A stretch of 64,000 nt of DNA from contig NZ_MSCC01000001.1 of assembly GCF_002954455.1 (NCBI RefSeq), positions 1,905,128 through 1,969,127 of the forward strand. Direction: 5' to 3'. Under the pieces are notes generated by a model. That model saw nothing but the letters and a program-made list of their open reading frames with translations, searched no databases and was not told the origin of the DNA. The position numbers were made by a program, and so were the translations under genes. Origin of the DNA: Photobacterium aquimaris. GTDB lineage: Bacteria > Pseudomonadota > Gammaproteobacteria > Enterobacterales > Vibrionaceae. Position 1 is the first letter of the stretch; each line of letters begins with the position of its first letter. This document shows positions 57,519-64,000 of the stretch, piece by piece.

Positions 57519-57747
57519 TGCAATCTCCCCGTTGCCAATAACAATAAGCGGCTCATGATGACAGCGCATATCTATTGTTAGAAATGTTATCAGATAGAAC
57601 TAGGAAGCATTCGCTTTTACCATGTTAACTTAATGTAACAAACGCAGTGTGACTATCATTAGATCACAAAAAACCACCCCAAAGTGTACAATTAAGTGCA
57701 TATAAAATTAAATGGTCGTTAAACGATAAATCGAGAGAATAATATTT

Positions 57748-58620
57748 ATGTATCCGATCATTATTGCTATTCATGGCAGAGGAAATAAACTCCCCACCAC
57801 AACGTTAAGTCAGCAGTGGCAACAAGCGCTTAAACATGGCTTACAACGCTACAATCAATCTCAATTACACCCACAAATTGATTTTAAAATGGCCTATTAC
57901 GCCGATCATTATTATCAACAGCCATTAGTCTTATCTGCTGATCCCATTACTGTAACTCCTCAGATCCATGCCATTAAACATTTATCGGTCAGTAACTCGC
58001 CTCATCACAATAATCTGCTAACCACCAGCGCTTCACACTGGACAGCCAACGTCGCTGAATGGATAGAAGATAAGTTAAGTATGTTCTCTTTTATCTCTAA
58101 ACCATTTTTAAAATCACTACTGCCAGATATCCATCACTATTTTCATGATTCGAGCTACCAAAAGGCAGTCGAGCAACCGCTGATAAAACTGCTCAATCAA
58201 TATAAACACCGACCGATTATTTTACTCAGTCATTCAATGGGCACCGTGATCGCCTATAACGTCCTCCATCAACTCAGCCGTCAAACAACGCCACCACAAA
58301 TTTGCACTTGGTTTACCTTTGGCTCGCCGCTTGGACTCACTAGCGTCAAAGGCTTTCTGCCCCAAATCACGCAGCAACCGAGCGTGAAAAAGTTAGCCAC
58401 ACCCGATTGCGTTACCGAGCAATGGATCAATGTCAGTGATAAGCGCGATATCGTGTGTATTGATCATGATTTAAGCGATGATTACCTTGCCAACCGCCAT
58501 CAAATAAAGCCACAAGATTGCTATATCACCAATGAATATCCCGGCAATGCCCATAAATCTTATGGTTATCTATGGAGCCATGTTATTGCGAAATACGGTA
58601 CTCCCAAGGTGACCTTATGA
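57748..58620 (+). CDS. Predicted alpha/beta serine hydrolase coupled to an amidase gene
   Basis: 290 residues. No signal peptide; it begins directly with the first strand and oxyanion loop MYPIIIAIHGRGNK. The nucleophile elbow is ILLSHSMGTVIAYNVLHQL (Ser about 170); candidates for the acid and base are the Asp in VSDKRDIVCID and the His in NAHKSYGYLWSH. The fold suggests an esterase, lipase or thioesterase; substrate unknown. Its stop overlaps the ATG of the next gene (ATGA), so the two products are made together and may act on one pathway. Confidence 0.75.
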   Translation: MYPIIIAIHGRGNKLPTTTLSQQWQQALKHGLQRYNQSQLHPQIDFKMAYYADHYYQQPLVLSADPITVTPQIHAIKHLSVSNSPHHNNLLTTSASHWTANVAEWIEDKLSMFSFISKPFLKSLLPDIHHYFHDSSYQKAVEQPLIKLLNQYKHRPIILLSHSMGTVIAYNVLHQLSRQTTPPQICTWFTFGSPLGLTSVKGFLPQITQQPSVKKLATPDCVTEQWINVSDKRDIVCIDHDLSDDYLANRHQIKPQDCYITNEYPGNAHKSYGYLWSHVIAKYGTPKVTL

Positions 58621-59225
58621 AGGCATTAATTTTATTAGATCCCGGCCATGGCGGTATTATTAACAATGTCTATCAAACTGCTGGCAAACGTTCGCCATTA
58701 TGGTCCAACGGTAAGCAATTATTTGAAGGTGAATTTAATCGTGCTATCGCCAAAGGTATTAGCCAAGCACTAACCTTATATGGCATTGATAATAAAATTA
58801 TCGTACCTGAATTAGAAGATATCAGCCTGCGCTCACGGGTTGATAGGGCTAATTTTTTAGCCCAGCAATATCCGCATCATCGGTGTTTATTAGTATCAAT
58901 ACATGCCAATGCCGGTGGTGGTAAAGGGGTTGAAATTTTTACCAGCCGCGGCCAAACCGAAAGTGATATTGTCGCCGATCATCTTGCCCATGCTTTCAGC
59001 CAAATATTCCCCAATAAACCCCTGCGCAGCGATTACCGTGATGGTGACAGCGATAAAGAACGTGGCTTTTATATGCTAAGAAAAACCACCATGGCTGCGG
59101 TGTTAACCGAGAACTTCTTTATGGATAATGAAATCGAATGCTGCTTGATATTGATGACGCCTAAAGGCCGTCAAAAAATTATTGATTATCATGTGCAAGG
59201 AATTTTGGCGTGGGTGGAGGGGTAA
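58617..59225 (+). CDS. N-acetylmuramoyl-L-alanine amidase (Amidase_3) without signal peptide
   Basis: 202 residues from ATG 58617 with AAGGTGACC upstream. A single Amidase_3 domain: zinc ligands in ILLDPGHGG (His), the Glu in FEGEFNRAIA, SIHANAGGGKGVEIF (His), and the catalytic Glu in VLTENFFMDNEIE. It lacks the export signal and wall-binding domains of AmiA/B/C, so by itself it would stay in the cytoplasm, like phage endolysins or mother-cell autolysins. Coupled to the upstream serine hydrolase. A phage-derived lysis enzyme, a recycling enzyme or an effector are all possible. Confidence 0.83.
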   Translation: MKALILLDPGHGGIINNVYQTAGKRSPLWSNGKQLFEGEFNRAIAKGISQALTLYGIDNKIIVPELEDISLRSRVDRANFLAQQYPHHRCLLVSIHANAGGGKGVEIFTSRGQTESDIVADHLAHAFSQIFPNKPLRSDYRDGDSDKERGFYMLRKTTMAAVLTENFFMDNEIECCLILMTPKGRQKIIDYHVQGILAWVEG

Positions 59226-59342
59226 GAGCAGAAGTTTCGAGTAGCGAGTAGCGAGGAAGAGCAGTATCAAGATAAAAGCATCATCTATTGTGAGGCTTTT
59301 TCCTTGATACTTAGGTGGTTCTACTTCACGCTGCTTTTCATA

Positions 59343-60386
59343 TTAATTTTTGTCACACTCTTCCAGCACAGGTTGCCACCACGTGGGATTATTTAAATAC
59401 CATTCAACGGTTTTACGTAACCCAGACTCAAAGGTCTCGGCTGGGATCCAACCTAATTCACGAGTAATTTTAGAGGCATCGATAGCATAACGAATATCAT
59501 GCCCTGGCCTATCTGCCACATACGTAATGAGATCACTGTAAGCATCAACAGCTTGAGGTTTACGCGGTGCAAGCTCTTCTAATAACTGACAAATTGTCGT
59601 AATAACCTCGATATTGGTTTTTTCATTAGAGCCACCAATATTATAGGTTGCGCCTGCCTGCCCCTGCGTTAATACACAATATAAAGCGCATGCATGATCA
59701 TCGACAAATAACCAATCACGAACTTGTAAACCATCACCAAAAACAGGCAACGGTTGCCCTGCAAGTGCATTTAAAATTATTCGCGGGATCAGTTTTTCAG
59801 GATGATGATAAGACCCGTAATTATTAGAGCAATTGGTTACAATAACGGGTAAACCATAGGTTCGCGACCAAGCTCGCACTAAATGATCACTTGACGCTTT
59901 AGAAGCTGAATATGGACTTGAAGGATCATAGGCACTGTTTTCAGTAAACAGTGCCTCACAATGGCCTAAATCACCAAACACTTCATCGGTAGAAATATGA
60001 TGAAATTTAAATGCGGTTTGGCGAGCAGGCTCTAATGACTGCCAATAACTGCGCGCCGCTTCTAATAAAGTATAAGTACCGATAATATTAGTGGTAATAA
60101 AGGCCGCGGGTTCATTAATGGAACGATCAACATGACTTTCCGCTGCTAAGTGCATCACCACATCAGGCTGATAAACGGTGAACAGGCGATCTAACTCATC
60201 ACGATCACAAATATCCACTTGCTCAAAAATATAACGGCAATGTTGTGCCACTGACGCCAATGTGGATAAGTTACCTGCATAAGTTAATTTATCCACATTA
60301 ATAACGCTATCTTGAGTATTATTAATAATATATCGAATAACGGCAGAGCCAATAAAACCAGCTCCGCCCGTCACCATTATTTTCAC
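59343..60386 (-). CDS. rfbB: dTDP-glucose 4,6-dehydratase
   Basis: 347 residues. Short-chain dehydrogenase-type fold: NAD loop [18 protein letters not shown] at the start, [11 protein letters not shown], the active-site STDEVFGDL and [15 protein letters not shown] (Tyr and Lys). It makes dTDP-4-keto-6-deoxyglucose for O-antigen or common-antigen sugars. It follows wecA after 24 bp in the same direction; the next enzymes of the pathway are not in the window and would be on other loci. Confidence 0.92.
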   Translation of the reverse strand: MKIMVTGGAGFIGSAVIRYIINNTQDSVINVDKLTYAGNLSTLASVAQHCRYIFEQVDICDRDELDRLFTVYQPDVVMHLAAESHVDRSINEPAAFITTNIIGTYTLLEAARSYWQSLEPARQTAFKFHHISTDEVFGDLGHCEALFTENSAYDPSSPYSASKASSDHLVRAWSRTYGLPVIVTNCSNNYGSYHHPEKLIPRIILNALAGQPLPVFGDGLQVRDWLFVDDHACALYCVLTQGQAGATYNIGGSNEKTNIEVITTICQLLEELAPRKPQAVDAYSDLITYVADRPGHDIRYAIDASKITRELGWIPAETFESGLRKTVEWYLNNPTWWQPVLEECDKN

Positions 60387-60410
60387 AACATGTATCCTTT
60401 GATTACTTTT

Positions 60411-61484
60411 TTACGCTTCGTGTACGGTATGAATACCAAAAAAGCGCTTAACGACAGCGGTAATACGCCAAATATAATTGATCATCATAAAGTAACCGCC
60501 AAACATCGCCAAGAAAGCAATAAACATGGTTGATTCTTTCACACCTGCCATTTCAGACCAAATACCAATCGCAGCACAATTAATCGCTAATAAACAAATT
60601 ACCACTAATGTCATGCGTGACGACAAACCAATACGCTGACAAATATGGTGCAAATGCTCACGATCGGGCTTAAACGGTGACTGACCTTTGCGAACACGGC
60701 GGATCATAATTGTTGCCATATCCATTAATGGGATCGCAATTAACCACAATGCGGTTACCGGTTTAAACGCCACAATATCAGCTTCTTGAGTGCCACGCAC
60801 CAATAGCCACACCACAGTAAAGCCGATAAACACGCTGCCAGCATCGCCCATAAAGACTTTAAAGCGACGTCCAAAAGGTAAACCTAGGTTAAGCATAATA
60901 TACGGCAGCATTGCCGCAACTAATAAACCACAAAATAAGGCTAATTCGTGATTACCATTTAAATAAAACACATACCCCATTGCGGTAAATGTCACCGAGG
61001 CGAGTCCTCCCAGCAAACCATCAATACCATCAACCATATTAAACGCATTGATAGCACCAATAAACGCCACCACAGTGACGACGCCACCGATAAAAGGTGA
61101 TAGCTGCAATGTTTCACTGCCCATTAAGTAACCGAGGTTATCTAATGAATGGCCACCAATACTGATGATCGCCAACGCGATCCCTGCTTGGACTACTAAG
61201 CGGATCTTAAAACTAATATCGAGATAATCATCAATCACCCCGACAGCTAATAAAATTAAACCACAGCCGAGATAGAGTAAAAGGGTTAAATCAACAGGTA
61301 AAAACAATAACGCGGCAATAGCAAAAGCAAAAAAGACCGAGATACCTCCAACTAGTGGTATCACGCCCTGATGGTGTTTTCGAGCATTGGGCTTATCAAC
61401 CAAACCCACTTTTTTTGCGATGTTGCGCATCATAAATAAGCTTATAAATGACAGCACAAATACAACGATATATGAGTATTCCAT
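60411..61484 (-). CDS. wecA: Undecaprenyl-phosphate GlcNAc-1-phosphate transferase WecA
   Basis: 357 residues, about eleven membrane helices. Signatures: VGLVDKPNARKHHQG, DDxxD in VIDDYLD, NAFNMVDGIDGLLGG, FMGDAGSVFIGF and the cytoplasmic RREHLHHI-type loop (KPDREHLHHICQR). It transfers GlcNAc-1-P to undecaprenyl phosphate, starting O-antigen or enterobacterial-common-antigen-type glycans. Its 5' region is an unusual, C-poor leader of about 400 bases. Confidence 0.93.
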   Translation of the reverse strand: MEYSYIVVFVLSFISLFMMRNIAKKVGLVDKPNARKHHQGVIPLVGGISVFFAFAIAALLFLPVDLTLLLYLGCGLILLAVGVIDDYLDISFKIRLVVQAGIALAIISIGGHSLDNLGYLMGSETLQLSPFIGGVVTVVAFIGAINAFNMVDGIDGLLGGLASVTFTAMGYVFYLNGNHELALFCGLLVAAMLPYIMLNLGLPFGRRFKVFMGDAGSVFIGFTVVWLLVRGTQEADIVAFKPVTALWLIAIPLMDMATIMIRRVRKGQSPFKPDREHLHHICQRIGLSSRMTLVVICLLAINCAAIGIWSEMAGVKESTMFIAFLAMFGGYFMMINYIWRITAVVKRFFGIHTVHEA

Positions 61485-61899
61485 AATTAAATATGTACCT
61501 GTAATCCAAAAAATAGTTCGTTATCAATTACAACCAGAATATTCATCACAATGATAATCTGATAATTAACCTTCAAACGAAACCTACAGCCACAATATTA
61601 CAAAGCAATTAATTGCTAAAGGAATAAACACCCAAAACAAAACAAACCAGAATATTTAAGATAAATTAATCATAATAAATAATAAACCCACTCAAAAAAA
61701 ACCAACAATAATATTAATATCAACCACTTAAAAAAACACAACACAGCAAAAAAACAACAATATATAAAACAGTTAAATAACAGAATATATATTCACAAAA
61801 CCAATATCATTACTCAAAGATATTTATTCAATAGATCAATAAATTACTTGCATATATTCACCAGCAATAACATCAAATACAGCCATAAAAAAAACAATA
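61485..61899 (-). promoter_or_regulatory. C-depleted leader or promoter region of wecA
   Basis: Between the terminator at 61900 and the wecA ATG the plus strand contains only 23 G in 420 bases (61501-61920) and none in 61681-61740. An RNA made toward wecA would therefore be U/G-rich and almost free of C. On the minus strand, 61581-61591 reads GGCTGTAGGTT, one base off the RfaH ops core GGCGGTAG. No gene is present. Confidence 0.55.
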
Positions 61900-61941
61900 A
61901 AAAAAGCCACAACCATTCATAAAGAATATTAGTTGTGGCTT
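61900..61941 (-). terminator. Terminator after the 44-residue gene
   Basis: GCCACAAC / GTTGTGGC stem with an 18-nt loop, followed on the minus strand by TTTTTTTATTGTTTTTTT. Confidence 0.85.
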
Positions 61942-62013
61942 AATTATTATATATTTGAGTACAACGCTAATTATTATTTTGCTTTTACAATTGAAAAAAT
62001 CTAAACATAGCGA

Positions 62014-62148
62014 TTATTTTTTGATTTTTAGAGACTCGGTAGTGTAGTCATATTCACCAAGGCGATCTTCACGACGCATTTGTTTTGCCTGCTTATCGTA
62101 CTCATCAAGTTTGCTTAACCACGCCTTAAACTTCTTCAATAGTTGCAT
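62014..62148 (-). CDS. Small conserved-looking protein, 44 residues
   Basis: The reading frame encodes MQLLKKFKAWLSKLDEYDKQ, continues AKQMRREDRLGEYDYTTESL and ends KIKK. It has a GAGTG ribosome site 8 nt before the ATG and a strong terminator (61900-61941) directly after it, which is what makes me call it. Composition is highly charged (Lys/Arg/Asp/Glu); the first half is an amphipathic helix (LLKKFKAWLSKL), perhaps membrane- or protein-binding. I do not recognise the family. Confidence 0.65.
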   Translation of the reverse strand: MQLLKKFKAWLSKLDEYDKQAKQMRREDRLGEYDYTTESLKIKK

Positions 62149-62809
62149 ACTATTTCACTCTTAAATATATAAATATGTTGAACAGTTCCCCCTGTTCTAT
62201 TTGGTAAGTATATGCAGAGCATTAACTGCAATCCATCAAAAGAATACATTTAGAGTATATTTGTGATAAAAAACATAAAAGCCAAAAATATGACGGTAGT
62301 AGCAACCAGATCGTATAAATTACTCTTATATTAAGCGCTTTGATGCTTATGTTATGGGTCAAAAAAGGGACGGAGGGAAGTTCACGAGGACCAAGTTTTT
62401 AGGTGCGAGGAAGAGCTAAATCACGAGCCCCCTCCATCATTATATACAGTGAATGCCAAACCCAACCTCAACATTCCCTGCAGTGAGTGTCAAACTCGAA
62501 CCCACCCCAGCTATATGAAATAAAAGAAAGACCGATATAAATAAAAAAGCACTTAAAGCTTTTGCTTATCCCTTGAAATATCACCTCTAACGCTTACAAG
62601 TACTAATATGCAACCAGAACTCATAAAACCGAGATTGTGACGAAAAAATCTTTAATTATTACGTAAGGGAATGATTATTTTGATCAACATCTAAAAACAT
62701 AATTATTCATATTGACGATTATACCCAGCCAAAATATAAGCTTTCATTATATTAACTAGTTGATGTATTGATACCTTACTCTATTGCTTGATAACAAAAG
62801 ACAACACTT
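62149..62809. other. Gene-free stretch with dispersed repeats
   Basis: 661 bp. 62367-62420 is a TCGAG-type unit (GGTGCGAGGAAGAGC). 62449-62515 (CAGTGAATGCCAAACCCAAC and onward) is a diverged, inverted tail of the 184-bp repeat. The rest is AT-rich with no supported gene. Confidence 0.6.
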
Positions 62810-63118
62810 ATGAAATTTATTAAAAATATACTATCAAGGCTAAATAACAAAAAACGCAATGAAGCAACATTTCTTGAGTACTCATGGGATGACGTTCTCA
62901 ATATGCCACCAGAAACGGTAATTACCGTTAAGTGGAACTCTGAAAGTAGCGACGCAGCGCCTGAATTAAAAACCGCAGGTGAAGTGCAAGCAATGGTAAA
63001 AGAATATATTGATAATCAAAAACCTGACTACCGAAGCTTTGCAACCTGCTACCACAAAGATAGTTTTACGCTGCTATCGCTATATCATAAAGACACGAAG
63101 TCGCTGTTATCAAAGTAA
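62810..63118 (+). CDS. Hypothetical protein, 102 residues
   Basis: Starts at ATG 62810. The N-terminus is basic (MKFIKNILSRLNNKKRN), followed by YSWDDVLNMPPETVITVKWNS and AGEVQAMVKEYIDNQKPDYRSF; the end reads CYHKDSFTLLSLYHKD. No membrane helix, signal peptide or known motif is visible and the ribosome site is weak (AAAAGACAAC). It stands alone between two gene-free stretches. It may be a real small cytoplasmic protein; family unknown. Confidence 0.55.
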   Translation: MKFIKNILSRLNNKKRNEATFLEYSWDDVLNMPPETVITVKWNSESSDAAPELKTAGEVQAMVKEYIDNQKPDYRSFATCYHKDSFTLLSLYHKDTKSLLSK

Positions 63119-63642
63119 ATAAAAAGACATCAATATGCTAAGTCTATTGTTAATCAGTAGGCTTGATTGATGATTAAACCTAAATATGATTCCGTTACTG
63201 ATAAATACTTTATTACCATTAAGTAATCACTGACTCACTGTTTTCATTGGAATTCAGGAGAATTGATGACAGATACCCTTTAATTGTAACACTGCCCTAA
63301 ATGACAATGCGCATAGTTAAGATGACTTTATCCTTTCATTTACAATAGCTTAAGCTATTCCTCCCAATAATCCCCTCGCCTAGATTGCCTTTAAAAACAA
63401 CCAATAACAACAAAATCAAAACCTTACAGTGACAGTTTTTCTTCAAAAACAAGCAAAATGAGACAATTTGAATGACACAGCTGTGTCTAAAAATGGGCAG
63501 TCATACCAATAGAGCAGTCAAAAAGCCTGAGCAAAAAGCATGAATAGATTCACTATTAAGGGTCGACGGTTGCCTCTTTGTATTCCTCACTCTCACTTTC
63601 GTCACCTTCACAAAAATACACCTGCTCATTTATTGATCAAAT
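63119..63642. other. Gene-free stretch
   Basis: About 520 bp of AT-rich DNA. No supported gene, RNA or repeat was found; the in-frame extension of the next gene back to 63578 lacks a ribosome site. Confidence 0.5.
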
Positions 63643-63679
63643 AGCTGTGTTGATATACAGTATTTTTAGTGCGCATAAT
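63643..63679 (+). promoter_or_regulatory. Promoter with LexA-like box before the ParS/Xre-type gene
   Basis: CTGT-N8-ACAG at 63645-63660, with right half ATATACAGTA identical to the LexA consensus and a weaker left half (15 of 20 positions overall). It overlaps a promoter-like TTGATA-N18-CATAAT (63650-63655 and 63674-63679). Confidence 0.5.
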
Positions 63680-63703
63680 CTGCACTTTCACGAAGGGGAC
63701 ATC

Positions 63704-63997
63704 ATGAATACCAAGATAGTCATAGCAACAACACTCTTAAGACGTTGGGGAATAGAAGCATCTAAAGTTAAGCAGGTATTAGCTAAGGACGATCACCAAC
63801 TCGATGAGCGGATCAACATCATCGTAAAGATTCATAAGCTAGTTTACAAAAAACTAGGAAATTCCAAGGCTATTAAGGCGTTTATGGCAGAGCCTAATCA
63901 CGAAGCAGAGTGGAATGGACGCCAACCGCGATTAATGATTGCATCCGGTAGTATTGATGATTTACGTGATGTCTTGAGTTTCGTTGAACCTAAGTAA
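63704..63997 (+). CDS. ParS/Xre/MbcA-type antitoxin-like protein
   Basis: 97 residues from ATG 63704, behind GAAGGGGAC. The second half (LDERINIIVKIHKLVYKKLG, then AIKAFMAEPNHEAEWNGRQPRLMI, ending with SGSIDDLRDVLSFVE) resembles the C-terminal toxin-binding domain (DUF2384) of Xre/ParS antitoxins that pair with RES toxins. The N-terminus (MNTKIVIATTLLRRWGIEASKVKQVL) is too short for a full Xre helix-turn-helix, though it has a similar helical look. A RES toxin gene, if any, would start right after the window end. Confidence 0.6.
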   Translation: MNTKIVIATTLLRRWGIEASKVKQVLAKDDHQLDERINIIVKIHKLVYKKLGNSKAIKAFMAEPNHEAEWNGRQPRLMIASGSIDDLRDVLSFVEPK

Positions 63998-64000
63998 CTA

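Noticed and set aside
62289..62303. ACGGTAGTAGC on the plus strand, ops-like
   Set aside because: It points away from the polysaccharide genes; the only gene downstream is a small orphan about 500 bp away.

Overview
The window is a piece of a gammaproteobacterial chromosome. The conserved order tig-clpP-clpX-lon-hupB-ppiD, the block accD-folC-dedD-cvpA-purF, truA next to a FimV/HubP-type gene, asd-pdxB-fabB, a rhombosortase gene and an RfaH gene all point to Vibrionaceae. AT-rich intergenic regions and dispersed intergenic repeats make a Photobacterium-like genome my best guess, but this is inference; no rRNA or other species marker is present.

Layout. (1) 1-4741: right end of a mobile island, an operon of three tyrosine-recombinase-type genes on the minus strand. 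It is preceded by a near-consensus LexA box and by two 17-bp direct repeats that look like attachment cores, the second abutting the stop codon of ycgN. (2) 4742-10700: small conserved genes (ycgN, ykgJ, a TIGR02647 protein), a Tim44-domain membrane protein, a TM2 protein, and a TetR gene followed by an MFS-PlsC fusion. (3) 10721-17054: menaquinone operon menF-menD-menH-menC-menE, without menB. (4) 17456-20769: alaA, yfbR and a dGTPase, ending in 14 perfect copies of a 7-bp repeat. (5) 21094-21890: DUF1778-GNAT toxin-antitoxin operon. (6) 22398-23931: tRNA-modifying DTW protein, rhombosortase, ComEA-like protein. (7) 24067-32879: protein-quality-control cluster (PpiD, HU-beta, Lon, ClpX, ClpP, trigger factor); lon has a sigma-32-like promoter and a leader hairpin. 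(8) 33319-39361: tRNA-Arg(UCU), folD with a PurR-like box, rfaH, a peptide transporter, rssB, a LysR regulator. (9) 39574-55866: purine, folate, fatty-acid, tRNA-modification, pyridoxine and lysine-family genes, a large FimV/HubP polar protein, mnmC. (10) 56145-59225: a beta-CASP metallo-hydrolase, then a translationally coupled serine hydrolase and cytosolic-type amidase. (11) 59343-64000: rfbB and wecA, which start surface-polysaccharide synthesis, then a gene-poor stretch with three small genes, the last a ParS/Xre-type antitoxin-like gene under a second LexA-like box.

Functional links. PurR-like operators before cvpA-purF and folD suggest co-regulation of purine and one-carbon metabolism. 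ClpP, ClpX, Lon, trigger factor, PpiD and RssB belong to folding, proteolysis and sigma-S turnover. WecA and RfbB feed lipid-linked glycan synthesis, in which RfaH often acts as antiterminator. The mobile island and the antitoxin-like gene at the two ends may both respond to DNA damage. A family of intergenic repeats, including two ungapped 184-bp copies, is scattered mainly through the right half.
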